DNA of 64,000 nucleotides from Hominimerdicola alba (GCF_900112155.1 NZ_FOKQ01000020.1:1-64000); one strand, 5' to 3'; positions 32,723-42,362 are shown, counted from the stretch's first letter. Numbers and translations are program-made. The notes: generated from the sequence alone by a model not told the origin.

Positions 32723-34634
32723 TCAGAATTCAAACTCTCCGTCAATATTCTCATTAAGCCATTCCATAGCGGCTATTTCCGAAGTTTTCATTTTTTCCTG
32801 ATCGGCAGTTATCCTGCTGCCCGAAGAATTGCTTTGCTGGATAATGATACCGTCCTTGGAACGCAGTTCTCCCGAAAAAGGATCCATGCCGCCGTGAACT
32901 ATGGCATTCTTCATAAAAGCCAGCAGTTTTTTAGTCTGATATGGTGCTTTCGGAGTTATGATATCCACGACCCCAGTTGAAAGACCGAACCAGTAGTTGG
33001 TCGGGACGGATATTTTCATTTTCTCGCTTATATCCCATATACCGGATAGTACCGACTGCACCATCTGAACGTAATACTTGCCCCAGTTAAAGTAAGGCTT
33101 GCCAAGATATACGTCCTTGTCCTCTTTTATAAGGAAAAGCCCCGCGCGTGTGGATACGTCAGCTACACTTGAACAGTCAAAGTCAGCAAACATCTGAACG
33201 CCTTCCTTAGCCCATTCTCTGCGATATCGATGCGGTGCGTTGGGGTTATCGCATTTAAGGGATATTCTGCATTCGGGATCTATCATAGATACTCCCACAG
33301 CAAAAGCATTCAGCACTCTCACGCTGGTGTTGTCCATGGTTCTCGCTAGATAACCTATCTTCCTCTGAACATTTCCACTGCATTCGGTAAGCAGTCTGTC
33401 TGCCGCAAGTATGCCCATAAGGAATGAAGCCTCATACATCCTGCCGTAGTAACATCTTACCGATGCTGCCGTTTTACCGAAAGAGCAGTTGAGTATCTTG
33501 ACATCCGGATACTTTACCGATGCCTTTACTGCATCTCTTAGCATTGACGGCGATACCGTAAATACTATGCCACAGCCATCGGATACAGCTTTTTCAATAG
33601 CATCACAAACATTGTTCTCTTCACATATGTAAGCCTCTGTGACGACATTATCTCCTGTCATCTCATCCACCAGCAATCTGCCTGCCTCATGGCTGTCGAT
33701 CCAGCGCGATTCGTCTATATCAGCATCGTATATGAAACCGACTTTCAGGGGTGATACAGCGGTATACCTCTTTGTGCCTGCGAACAGCTTTGATATAAGC
33801 CCTTTCTGATCTGCGGCTTCAGGGACCGAATCGAAATAGAAAGTATCAGTAAGACCGCTGCCTGCTATAAGCTCAGCACTTGCGGTCCTTATATTCTTGA
33901 TTACCTGCTCCTCGCTGTCACACAGAATGGTCTTTATCGGAAAATTTCGATATATACATCAGGAAAGCTTCTGACAAATCGCGTATATCCGTTATTTTCA
34001 GCGTGCTCCTGCAATGTCTGCAAAATTTGAAAAAAGTGGATTTCAGATCGGCGCAGGTATTCTCTTCCCACTTATGATCGAGAGTTTCACCCAACAGACC
34101 TGCCAGACACTGATACGAACCAACATCTTTCAGAACGATGTAGGGATTCTTCGTGACATCATAAAAATCCATATACTCAGCATATGCCTTGTACTTTTTG
34201 GTATCATTCTTTTCGGGAACTATACGCCTTACTTACGCAAGTATGAACTCCATGCCGCCGTATTTGGATACCGATACCCGCTTGTTGCCCTCCTGCACAT
34301 AGTAATCATTCATATACTCGTACACGATTATCGCATCGCGGATACCCTCTTCCAAAAATGAATCGTACAGCTTCCACCATTTTATAGCAAACTCCGAGGC
34401 TTCTTCCAGAAGAGGCATGAAGTTGTTGGCAAACGCGTTGTTCCGCCCCTGCTCCTTATTGCCTATTATACGGTCTACAGGCAGCTCGATAAGCCCGAGT
34501 TTTACCACTTTCAGAGAATTGTTTATCTCCTCGTTTGCATCAAGCACGGGAAGATAAGGAGATGTGTTGTTTTTCCTGGCTTCTGCCACGGCTTCTTCCG
34601 CAAGCCGTTTTGCTGCTTTATAATCCGACCTCAT
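32723..34634 (-). pseudogene. BMP-family (PnrA-like) binding protein with ParB-like N-domain, broken
   Basis: Three pieces of one gene. 34634-34236 encodes MRSDYKAAKRLAEEAV through EGNKRVSVSKYGGMEFILA, then an in-frame TAA (34233-34235). The same frame goes on (VRRIVPEKND, GEAFLMYISKF-like SEAFLMYISKF) to about 33940, where a one-base shift in a T-run moves to PIKTILCDSEEQVIKNIR and then the BMP domain (VGFIYDADIDESRW, VFTVSPSMLRDAV, FLMGILAADRLL, GYLARTMDN, GVVDIITP) ending at 32723. Intact relatives of about 640 residues exist in clostridia as cytosolic-looking proteins without signal peptides. The promoter remains consensus (34705-34733). The piece from 33676 could still be translated but lacks a ribosome site. 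Confidence 0.8.
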
Positions 34635-34704
34635 AGCTATCAATCCCTTTCATAATACTAGGTGTTATAACTATCAAATCAATTATCTATGTTCTCTATA
34701 ATAT

Positions 34705-34733
34705 ATTATAACAGCGCCGAGTATATATGTCAA
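34705..34733 (-). promoter_or_regulatory. Sigma-A promoter of the BMP-family gene
   Basis: On the minus strand TTGACA (34728-34733), 17 bp, TATAAT (34705-34710). Confidence 0.85.
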
Positions 34734-34835
34734 TAGTTTGAAATAATTCCACACATTTAACATTATAAGATCGTTTATCAGCTTTCTTCCTGAGCGATGT
34801 TCTGCTGTTTCATTTCTTAGCCTTATGATAATAAT

Positions 34836-34888
34836 AAAACCTCCAAAGCAGTGTATCTTATATTATACACTACTTCAGAGGTTTACAC
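34836..34888 (-). terminator. Terminator of the AAA/vWA operon
   Basis: On the minus strand AAACCTC...AGTGTAT and ATACACT...GAGGTTT form a long imperfect stem followed by TATTATT. Confidence 0.65.
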
Positions 34889-34904
34889 ATATTTTTGGAT
34901 ACTG

Positions 34905-35606
34905 TCATTTTATGATATTAGCAATAGCTGCTGAGATCACGTCTTCTATACCGCAGACCTTATCCATTTTATCTTTATCGGGAGCGTTTCTCAGTGCGGC
35001 GATACCTGCTCTCCACAGAACTAGAGTATTGACCTTCAATGACTCTATACGCTGTGACATTTCGCTGTTGCGGGTGTACATATCAGATATCATCATGATA
35101 CACTGGGATGCTATATTTGCCGAGAGAACAAGGTCGTGAAGCCTTTTGTCAGCCATTATGTGATAGTATTTTCCATCGGCGTTCTCGGATATGTTCTTCA
35201 TATTTTCGCTCAGTGCCTCAGATGCTGAATGTATCTCATTTATACAGTTCTCAAGCACTTTTTTCATGGTGTCCAGCAGGATATTTTCTTTGCATAATCC
35301 GATGTATATTTCCTGAAAGCTTTCAGATATTCTCTGAGCTTCTTTGTCCGCTTTCTCAGCTTGGTCGATGAGCCTTGCGTAACCTATAGCCCCCACATAT
35401 CCCTTGTATCGTGCGAGACCGTTTATTTGCAGCTGCTGTGAAGCGAGAGTAAGTATGTTTATCGCCTTATCAGGCATAAGATCCTGTTGAAGTTTAAATA
35501 TCATTTCTGATGTATCTGCTATCCGCTGCTGAACATCTAAGGCATAGGATGGCAGAAGCTCAAATGTCATCATATCGGCGGTATAAGTTTTGTTAAAGTT
35601 CAGCAT
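34905..35606 (-). CDS. Helical hypothetical protein, last gene of the AAA/vWA operon
   Basis: A 233-residue protein, almost entirely alpha-helical in composition with heptad-like stretches (ISESFQEIYIGLCKEN, MKKVLENCINEIHSASEAL). No signal peptide or membrane segment, and no family recognised. Its start overlaps the end of the vWA-like gene by seven bases, so it is translationally coupled and belongs to the same complex or pathway. A structural adaptor role for the ATPase, comparable in size and helicity to TelA-type proteins, is possible, but there is no motif to support it. Confidence 0.7.
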   Translation of the reverse strand: MLNFNKTYTADMMTFELLPSYALDVQQRIADTSEMIFKLQQDLMPDKAINILTLASQQLQINGLARYKGYVGAIGYARLIDQAEKADKEAQRISESFQEIYIGLCKENILLDTMKKVLENCINEIHSASEALSENMKNISENADGKYYHIMADKRLHDLVLSANIASQCIMMISDMYTRNSEMSQRIESLKVNTLVLWRAGIAALRNAPDKDKMDKVCGIEDVISAAIANIIK

Positions 35607-36490
35607 GGCTTGTTCACCTTAGCAAGCTTGATATACTTATCAAGATCTATCTTCTTAAAAAAATTATAACTGTCACAATTTATATCCTGACCAAATATAC
35701 CCATCTGGACTGGTGATGAAATGACTATATCAGTATCGGGTATATTGAAGATCGCACGGAACTGGTCTTCCGTAAGGGGCTGACCATAATAGGGATACCA
35801 ATTCTTTTCGTGGAATGACATGGACTCCATCACCCTCAGCACGACACGTCGTAAAAACATTACCGAGCACATGGGGTAGAAGCATTTTTTCATATTAATA
35901 GGTTCCGACGGGCTTTTCAGCCTTATCTCGGAGTTGAACACCTCGTCATTGCTGTAGCATGAGCTGAACACTTTAAGGTCAACACCTATGCCGTATTCTT
36001 CAAGCAGTTTTATCAGACTGAGAGTCAGCGCGCCGCGGTTGGTGACTGCCTGCTCTAAGGTGTGAATTGAATATGCCAGATTGAACCATATAGTAACGAA
36101 TTTTTTCTCTCTTGCTCTTGTGAGCCTGTACATTGTCTTCGGAGTACCTGCCACGTACGCGGGAATATTTGGGTGAGAGCCTGCCATTGCCTTTTCCTGC
36201 CTGCGTCTGTAAGTTCTTATCGGCATAGTCTTTTCAAATTCCTTCAGCATTTCCAGCGTAAGGTCATAATTACCCGTATATCCGCCGATAAGATAATCTA
36301 CAGCATTATCAAAGGTATCCTCGGGAAAATCGGGACGTCTGATGATACTGTGCTGTTTGAGAAATATTTTGTCGTTTACTTTAGGTTTGCTGAGTATGTA
36401 CATCTGCATATCACTCAGACTGTTGAACGCCGCATTGTATACAGTCATTTTTTTGTATTGGTATACTTTGAGGTTCATAAATTCTGTCAT
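35600..36490 (-). CDS. vWA-like (DUF7192-type) protein with degenerate MIDAS
   Basis: A 296-residue protein. Residues 105-260 resemble the DUF7192/von Willebrand A-like proteins of phages and bacteria: AYVAGTPKTMYRLTRARE, VTIWFNLAYS, then RGALTLSLIKLLEEYGIGVDLKVF. In vWA domains the DxSxS MIDAS would fall at FNLAYS (137-141), where N and A replace the first D and S, so metal binding is probably weak or lost. Its start codon overlaps the stop of the upstream AAA+ gene (ATGA). AAA+ (MoxR, CobS) proteins commonly pair with vWA partners (CobT, YehP, RavA-ViaA), which supports the call. The substrate of the pair is unknown. Confidence 0.65.
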   Translation of the reverse strand: MTEFMNLKVYQYKKMTVYNAAFNSLSDMQMYILSKPKVNDKIFLKQHSIIRRPDFPEDTFDNAVDYLIGGYTGNYDLTLEMLKEFEKTMPIRTYRRRQEKAMAGSHPNIPAYVAGTPKTMYRLTRAREKKFVTIWFNLAYSIHTLEQAVTNRGALTLSLIKLLEEYGIGVDLKVFSSCYSNDEVFNSEIRLKSPSEPINMKKCFYPMCSVMFLRRVVLRVMESMSFHEKNWYPYYGQPLTEDQFRAIFNIPDTDIVISSPVQMGIFGQDINCDSYNFFKKIDLDKYIKLAKVNKPC

Positions 36491-38646
36491 CTTCTTGTAT
36501 CTCCGTTTCGTATTTCGAAAACTATCTTATTGAATACGCTGAATATCCCGCTGCTTATTCTTCCATTGCCGTTGTAGTATTTTGCCATTTCTCTCTGCAG
36601 GAATGCCAGATACTCGTTGTCCTTGGTCTCAATGAATTCATATCTGACGATTGCCTCGACATCGTAACTCTGGTGATCCAGGTACTTCTTTATGCTGGTA
36701 GCATCACGGGTGGTGAATATACCCGGAGCTGCTGTCTGATTTTCTTTGCTCCATGCAGTTGTAGCATTGCGGAAGACCGCAGCGAACTCAAACCACTGAG
36801 GGTGATCACGAAGTATATCCTTTTCGAGTCTGTTATCGTAATCAACATATATCGCTGTGAATCTCTGCATAAGAGATTCCTCTATCTTCTCACGTGTGCT
36901 GTAGTTCCTGTCGGCACCGTCGCCAGCGGTGTTGCCTGCGGCAATGATACGGAAGTTCGGATGGCGCATTACACGCTCGCCGTTGGGGAAACAGTAGCTG
37001 GCATCTTTTGAATTTGACATAAAGCTGTTGAGCTTTACTGCTGCCCTGATATTGCCGTTATCGAACTCATCGCAGAAAACTATACCGCCGTATTTGTATG
37101 CTCTGTAGAATGCAGGGTAGTTATATCCGCCGTCCGCTGTCTGGAATCCCAGCAGGTCGTATTCCTCGTTTATGTAGCCGATATCCAGATATTCCAGTCC
37201 CAGTAGTCTTGCTATCTGACCAACAAGGAAAGTTTTTCCGCAGCCAGAGGGCCCTATCATATACGGGTTGGAATCTTCGATAACAGCGGTGATTATATCA
37301 TCGAAATGCTCATGATAAAGAGCATTGTTTTTTGCGATATCCTCCTGCTTTTTCTCCATGAGCTTTTCAAACCTGTCTTTGAAAGGATAGGTTTCATCAA
37401 AGAAGAAATTCGGAGTCATATCCGCGGGTTCAGTGCATCTCTGAGCATTTATCTGAACTATAGTGGGACGTACTCCTGCCGTCACCTGAACGGGTGCGAC
37501 TGCAGCAGCGGCTGCTTCAGCTTCAGCCTTTTCGGTATCGAAATTCTTGCTGAACTCATCAACGCGGATTATCCTGTTTACCAGATCACTGCTCTTGTTT
37601 ACCTCTGTGAGAATATTTTTCAGTTCGCCGTTGTTCAGCATCGATGATGCTCTGTCGATCGCCTTGTTAGCCTCAGTGTTTATGCGGAACAGCTCTGCGG
37701 CAGTGTTGTCCTTGATGCCTGCGGCTAACATTTTAAGCTCTCTTATCTTGCTGTCCGCAGAATCTATGACCTCTCTGACCAGCTTATCCTTTTCAAACAC
37801 TATGCTGTCATGCTCTTCGTTAAGAAAAGCATCGAAAGCTTCTCTAAGTTTGAATTCCGCGTTCTTTGCTTCTCTGGTGAGCTTTTCAGTCTCGCTCAGT
37901 GTAAGATCTTTGATGGTCTTCTCGTTCTGCTCCACAAAATTTTTGAAGCTGTCAAGACGATCTTCCGTAAGGTCAAGAGTGTGTCTTGCGCCCTCAAGTG
38001 TCTCCTCGCTGTTTTTCAGCATCATCTCGGATCTTGCTATCCTGTCTTCGGTGATATCGTATATACCGCAAGCCATTTGAGCATAGCCGATAAGCCTTTC
38101 ACATTCAGCTTCCTTGTCATGAGCGCTGCATAATTTCATAACACCGCTTATCAGCGATGAGGCAAAACTTTTCTCATCGCTGTAGTACTGTCTCAGCTCG
38201 CAGCCGAAAGTATTTATATAGTAGATATTCTTTTCAGCTGTCGGTATATCAGCGATGGTGCACATGGTCTCGATGTATATCTGCTTATCATTGAAACAAA
38301 GGTACAGCTCTTTAGTGAACAATCCAGAATGGTAAATGCCGTTATTTTCAAATATTTTCAGAAATACTGCATTTGCAAACCCGTAGTCCTTGGTTGCTTC
38401 GCCAAGGGGAAGCACAGTGCGGTAGATGTCTTCCGCATCGTTCATCATTTCTATCGGCTTTTTTTCGCTGCGGGAAGTTATAATGCTGTCCACCAGTTCA
38501 TACAGTGTTTCCTCTGAGCCGAAAACATTTTTTTCGGGCTCCCGCTTTACCACAGCGAGGTATTTACTCAGCGGAACATATTTATCGTCCTTTTTTAAAG
38601 CCGCCTTTACTGCCTGCATTACTGCATCTATCCTGCTTTTTGCCAT
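36487..38646 (-). CDS. AAA+ ATPase (MoxR/CobS-like) with long N-terminal coiled coil
   Basis: A 719-residue protein. The start at 38646 (MAKSRID) has GAGG seven bases upstream; an in-frame codon at 38688 would overlap the previous gene by 31 bases. Residues 1-190 are an unrecognised helical domain, about 200-365 a coiled coil (EETLEGARHTLDLTEDRL, KLREAFDAFLNEE), about 375-400 an Ala/Glu-rich linker, and about 420-719 an AAA+ module with Walker A GPSGCGKT (465-472), Walker B GIVFCDEFDN (526-527 DE), RIIAAGNTAGDG (sensor 1) and an arginine in SLMQRF. The order matches MoxR/CobS/dynein-type ATPases that remodel or load metal into partners with vWA proteins. No chaperone or protease domain is fused. 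Cytosolic. Confidence 0.85.
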   Translation of the reverse strand: MAKSRIDAVMQAVKAALKKDDKYVPLSKYLAVVKREPEKNVFGSEETLYELVDSIITSRSEKKPIEMMNDAEDIYRTVLPLGEATKDYGFANAVFLKIFENNGIYHSGLFTKELYLCFNDKQIYIETMCTIADIPTAEKNIYYINTFGCELRQYYSDEKSFASSLISGVMKLCSAHDKEAECERLIGYAQMACGIYDITEDRIARSEMMLKNSEETLEGARHTLDLTEDRLDSFKNFVEQNEKTIKDLTLSETEKLTREAKNAEFKLREAFDAFLNEEHDSIVFEKDKLVREVIDSADSKIRELKMLAAGIKDNTAAELFRINTEANKAIDRASSMLNNGELKNILTEVNKSSDLVNRIIRVDEFSKNFDTEKAEAEAAAAAVAPVQVTAGVRPTIVQINAQRCTEPADMTPNFFFDETYPFKDRFEKLMEKKQEDIAKNNALYHEHFDDIITAVIEDSNPYMIGPSGCGKTFLVGQIARLLGLEYLDIGYINEEYDLLGFQTADGGYNYPAFYRAYKYGGIVFCDEFDNGNIRAAVKLNSFMSNSKDASYCFPNGERVMRHPNFRIIAAGNTAGDGADRNYSTREKIEESLMQRFTAIYVDYDNRLEKDILRDHPQWFEFAAVFRNATTAWSKENQTAAPGIFTTRDATSIKKYLDHQSYDVEAIVRYEFIETKDNEYLAFLQREMAKYYNGNGRISSGIFSVFNKIVFEIRNGDTRR

Positions 38647-38656
38647 ATCCGTTCCT

Positions 38657-39772
38657 CTATTCGTTATCTTTATGTAAGTATCTGTCAATTATTTTAGCGC
38701 CGGGTATTCCCAAAAGATCTTCATTGATATTTTTGATCTCTCCGCCGCTGATCTGTCGGTAATAATATCCTTCCTGTGAACTGTCAAGGCTTTTTATCAG
38801 CCTTGTGCAGCACATTCTTGATTGTACAAACATCTTGTTTTTATGTCTGAACACCTCATGTACTACCGAGAACTCGCTTTTTCTGTCATCATAGAGTTCT
38901 TCTTCACATATCTGAGTTATCAGTTCACTGCGATTGTCATAAATAGTTTCCTTATCCGACATGAAGACCTTTTCGTCCCATGGCAGCAAAGCACCTTTTA
39001 CATTATCACTGCCGATACTGCATATCAGCCGCACTTCCTCAGACATATCAGCTTTTTCAAGATCGGGAGAACTTTCATCGTAGAATATCACCTGTTCGTC
39101 TTCGATCATCCTGCTTCGGAGGATATTATTCCTGATATCATAGAGATATTCATGCCTGATTTCTCTGTCTGTAAAGCTTTGAGTAATTACCTCTGTTTTT
39201 CCATGGGCATACATCACCGTGACCTTTGCCGTGTGATTGCCGTCAAAAAGATTCGCAAGAGTGTACACGTGTTGGTTATCCTGTGAAGTAAAGCTGCATG
39301 GCAGAACTTTTTCATTTCCATTGACTGTGCATGATATCATATATCTGTTTCTGTTTCCTTTGATGTTTGAAAGCTTGAATTCAGCTTCTGCATCACTGTA
39401 TATCTTTGAAAGAAAGTACCCGATGAAGTTTTCAGAAAACATACCTGTACCGAACGGCAATGCCTTTTCTCCATGCTTCCTGCATTCGGCAATAAAGCTG
39501 AATCGCCCGGGAGAGCTCAGTCTTTTTCGGTTTTCCATTATCTCGGAAGTATATTCATCGAAACAGCTTTCGGGACATTTGAGATACAAACGGTCTGCTG
39601 CTTTTGCAAGCATTGAGAAAAAGTCGTCATATTCGCATAGATTGATAGACTTATTTCCGTTATATATCAATAACAGTGCCTGTGTGTTTTCCGGAATTAT
39701 GTAATATCTTATCAGATCTGCTTTTTCGATCTGAGATATCTCCACTTGGGTCTTGCTCATGAATGGTGTCAT
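38657..39772 (-). CDS. Hypothetical protein, first gene of the AAA/vWA operon
   Basis: A 371-residue protein with no recognised domain. It looks alpha/beta-mixed in the first half (LLLIYNGNKSINLCEYDD) and beta-rich in the middle (YMISCTVNGNEKVLPCSF, AKVTVMYAHGKTEVI), without signal peptide or membrane segment. GGAG lies ten bases before the ATG, and it ends 11 bases before the ATPase start. As the only non-ATPase, non-vWA globular member it may be the target-recognition or effector component. It is preceded by a good promoter and a 14-bp palindrome. Confidence 0.7.
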   Translation of the reverse strand: MTPFMSKTQVEISQIEKADLIRYYIIPENTQALLLIYNGNKSINLCEYDDFFSMLAKAADRLYLKCPESCFDEYTSEIMENRKRLSSPGRFSFIAECRKHGEKALPFGTGMFSENFIGYFLSKIYSDAEAEFKLSNIKGNRNRYMISCTVNGNEKVLPCSFTSQDNQHVYTLANLFDGNHTAKVTVMYAHGKTEVITQSFTDREIRHEYLYDIRNNILRSRMIEDEQVIFYDESSPDLEKADMSEEVRLICSIGSDNVKGALLPWDEKVFMSDKETIYDNRSELITQICEEELYDDRKSEFSVVHEVFRHKNKMFVQSRMCCTRLIKSLDSSQEGYYYRQISGGEIKNINEDLLGIPGAKIIDRYLHKDNE

Positions 39773-39815
39773 AGTTTACGCACTCCTGTACGCTATAAAT
39801 GATTCTTTAAGGAAT

Positions 39816-39865
39816 ATTATACCATATCTTTTAACAAAAGTAAAGCAACCGATCTTTGCAAAGAT
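39816..39865 (-). promoter_or_regulatory. Promoter and palindrome of the AAA/vWA operon
   Basis: On the minus strand TTTACT (39839-39844), 17 bp, TATAAT (39816-39821). Just upstream of the -35 is a perfect palindrome ATCTTTGCAAAGAT (39852-39865), a candidate regulator site. Confidence 0.65.
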
Positions 39866-39960
39866 GTAAACCTTAGTTGACATTATTGGTTATCTATTCA
39901 TTAGAATGACATTCTTTGATCCACGATCTAATACTTTTGTTTTCTTTATTTTCCAATCAA

Positions 39961-40087
39961 CTACCCAATGCCTTTGCAGAAAAGATATTTGCGCTCATTC
40001 AGCCCAAACCTTACAGCATCATTGAGTTTTCCTTTTCCGCTGACCATAGCATTTTCAAGCCACGCGAAAAACTGGAAAACAAAGGCA
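39961..40087 (-). pseudogene. IS66-type transposase C-terminal fragment
   Basis: The minus-strand frame reads FQFFAWLENAMVSGKGKLND then AVRFGLNERKYLF before a stop. The pattern FFAWxE...GKGKLAEAVRYGLNxxKYL is typical of the IS66 transposase near its catalytic glutamate region. Only about 40 codons remain and both ends are lost. Confidence 0.6.
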
Positions 40088-40139
40088 TTATGTAAAATTA
40101 TGTAATCCAGTCAAATTCATTAATTATTAAAAAATGAAC

Positions 40140-40168
40140 TTGACATGAACATAACTTTGATGTATAAT
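40140..40168 (+). promoter_or_regulatory. Sigma-A promoter of the kinase/regulator pair
   Basis: TTGACA (40140-40145), 17 bp, TATAAT (40163-40168), about 110 bp upstream of the kinase start. Confidence 0.85.
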
Positions 40169-40279
40169 ATAATAAACAAATATTTAGACAATATCACAAT
40201 TATATAAAATGAGAATAACAATTCAGGCGGATGTTGCCTTAATTAAGATCATGGCGATAAATGAGGTGATGCTGTAAAT

Positions 40280-41680
40280 ATGGAGAGCTTGATATCGCAT
40301 TTAGGGGCGATGCAGTTCGCACAGATAATCGTAAAATGCTGGAATGAGTGTTTTATCTTGTTTATGCTTTATTCGATGCTTGTGGGCAGGCAGGACGATA
40401 AACGCTATCAGGTAATAAATAGCAGGGCGGTTCTGCTCACAAAAGAACTTACCCTTTTTTATATATCGGTGCTGATCTACAATTTAAGTGATATTTTTGT
40501 TCTTATCTTCGGGGGACGTAACAGCAGTACCGCTTATTATATAGTTCGTATCGGAACTTTTACATACTATGCTTCCTGCGCAGGTATCACGCAGTTTATT
40601 CTGAAAATAATACGAAAATACATTGCTGACAAGCACGGTATGAAAGGTCTGCGGCGAATGATAATCGCTGTGCAGGCAGTACAGTATCTGCTGTATGCGA
40701 TGCTGATAAGCAATCGGTACACAGGGATCTTTTACCAAATAACCGAGGATAACCGATATGAGCGTTCCCGGGGATTCCCGATATGGCAGCTGACTACGAT
40801 AATCACCTATATTTTCATAATATGTGTTACGGTGCTTGAATGGAAGCGGATCTACAGTTTTCTGGCAAAAGCTGTTATCACGGCAGCGGGTTTTCATACT
40901 GTGGCTATGATAGTCAGCCTTAATATGACATATAATCTTAACAGCACAATGGCTTCATTTGCGGCACTGATATTATTCATGCTGCATGAACAGAACAAGA
41001 AAGACAGTTTTATAAGAAGTATCCATGAACTGGAGAAGACACAGACTGAGCTGGAAAGATCAAACTACCTGCTGGAACAAAGCAAGAATCAGCTGCTTAT
41101 CGCGCAGATACAGCCCCATTTCATAAACAACTCGCTGATGACGCTATGCGCCCGCAGCCGAGAGTATCCCGATGTATACGAGGGACTGAAATATTTTTCC
41201 ATGTATCTGCGGTCGCATTTTGATATACTTAGCGAAGAAAGCCCCATAACTTTTGAACAGGAGATGGACAATATCGAGGCTTATCTGACACTTGAACGCA
41301 TGAATTACAAGGATAAGCTGCAAGTCGATTACAACATAATGTGTGATGATTTTACAGTACCTGCACTGTCTGTTCAGCCACTGGTGGAAAATGCCGTAAG
41401 ACACGGCATATCTCGTGAAAATGGGGGTACGGTGGGTATCAGCTCGTTCCGCAAAGACGGATATATCGTCATTGAGGTAAAAGATGACGGCACGGGAGAC
41501 CGTCCTGATATCGAAAAGAACAAAGAGCGAAGGGGCGTTGGACTTGAGAATATAATAAAAAGGCTTGATCTGGTCTGCGGCGGCAGGCTGGAACTTATGA
41601 AAGTACCTGACGGCACTGTTGCGCGGATAACCATAAAAGAAGAGTCTGGAGATGAGAAGATTGATAACGCTGTCGGTTGA
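40280..41680 (+). CDS. LytS/YesM-type membrane histidine kinase
   Basis: A 466-residue sensor kinase. The N-terminal 235 residues hold about six to seven hydrophobic segments (for example TLFYISVLIYNLSDIFVLIF, TIITYIFIICVTVL). A coiled linker (ELEKTQTELERSNYLLEQS) follows, then the HisKA_7TM/His_kinase block AQIQPHFINNSL with H280 as the phospho-acceptor, and the ATPase part (LSVQPLVENAVRHG, VKDDGTGD, GVGLENIIKRL). GAGGTG precedes the ATG. Overlaps the response regulator by 29 bases. The pair stands immediately upstream of the pilus genes in the same direction, so it is a good candidate for their control. Confidence 0.92.
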   Translation: MESLISHLGAMQFAQIIVKCWNECFILFMLYSMLVGRQDDKRYQVINSRAVLLTKELTLFYISVLIYNLSDIFVLIFGGRNSSTAYYIVRIGTFTYYASCAGITQFILKIIRKYIADKHGMKGLRRMIIAVQAVQYLLYAMLISNRYTGIFYQITEDNRYERSRGFPIWQLTTIITYIFIICVTVLEWKRIYSFLAKAVITAAGFHTVAMIVSLNMTYNLNSTMASFAALILFMLHEQNKKDSFIRSIHELEKTQTELERSNYLLEQSKNQLLIAQIQPHFINNSLMTLCARSREYPDVYEGLKYFSMYLRSHFDILSEESPITFEQEMDNIEAYLTLERMNYKDKLQVDYNIMCDDFTVPALSVQPLVENAVRHGISRENGGTVGISSFRKDGYIVIEVKDDGTGDRPDIEKNKERRGVGLENIIKRLDLVCGGRLELMKVPDGTVARITIKEESGDEKIDNAVG

Positions 41681-42362
41681 CGATCAGCCTGAGATATCCG
41701 AGATGATGCAGCATCTTATGAATAAGATCGACCCCGGTGGCACACACATGACTGCGAATACTGCGGAGCAGGCATTCAAGCTGCTTTCAAAGGAAGTGCA
41801 GATAGTTTTTCTTGATGTGGAGATGCCCGGTATCAACGGGATCGATCTGGCAAAAAAGATTAAGGATTTTTATCCCAAGCTGAATATAATATTTGTGACG
41901 GGATTTACAAAATACTGCTATGAAGCTTACGGCGTTCACCCCAGCGGGTATCTGAGAAAACCTGTTTTTGAGGAAGATCTGAGGCGTGAACTGCAGAATC
42001 TGCGATACCCGATAGACGCGCCTCAAAGCCGTTTACTTGTGAGATGTTCGCCTTTTGCTCTGTTCGACAATGGCAAAGCTTTTGTTTTTCACAGGAGCAG
42101 GACGCTGGAAATGTTCGCGTACCTTGTCTACCGTAACGGGGCACTGTGTTCAAACGGGGAGCTGTTGGGCATATTATGGGATGGAGATCCGGACAAGCAG
42201 GGATATCTGCGGCAGCTTATAAAGGATATGATCGAATCCCTTGACGAGATAGGTGAGAGGGATCTTATAGAAAAGAAATACGGAAAGATTGGTATCAAGC
42301 ACGGTTCAGTGAGATATGAGGGAGAACTGGAGACCATAGCTGATGAGTTTTCATGGGTATAA
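41652..42362 (+). CDS. Response regulator with receiver and winged-helix output
   Basis: A 236-residue regulator. Receiver domain (1-118): SVDDQPE acidic pair, D55 in FLDVEMPG as phosphorylation site, VTGFTKYCYEAY, K in RKPV. The output region (about 130-236) carries RTLEMFAYLVYRNGALCSN and a GELLGILWDGDPDK helix pair, resembling the winged helix of SARP/OmpR-like regulators rather than LytTR, although LytS kinases usually pair with LytTR. It is coupled to the upstream kinase by overlap. The likely target is the extended -10 promoter before the adhesin gene at 42702. Confidence 0.9.
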   Translation: MRRLITLSVDDQPEISEMMQHLMNKIDPGGTHMTANTAEQAFKLLSKEVQIVFLDVEMPGINGIDLAKKIKDFYPKLNIIFVTGFTKYCYEAYGVHPSGYLRKPVFEEDLRRELQNLRYPIDAPQSRLLVRCSPFALFDNGKAFVFHRSRTLEMFAYLVYRNGALCSNGELLGILWDGDPDKQGYLRQLIKDMIESLDEIGERDLIEKKYGKIGIKHGSVRYEGELETIADEFSWV

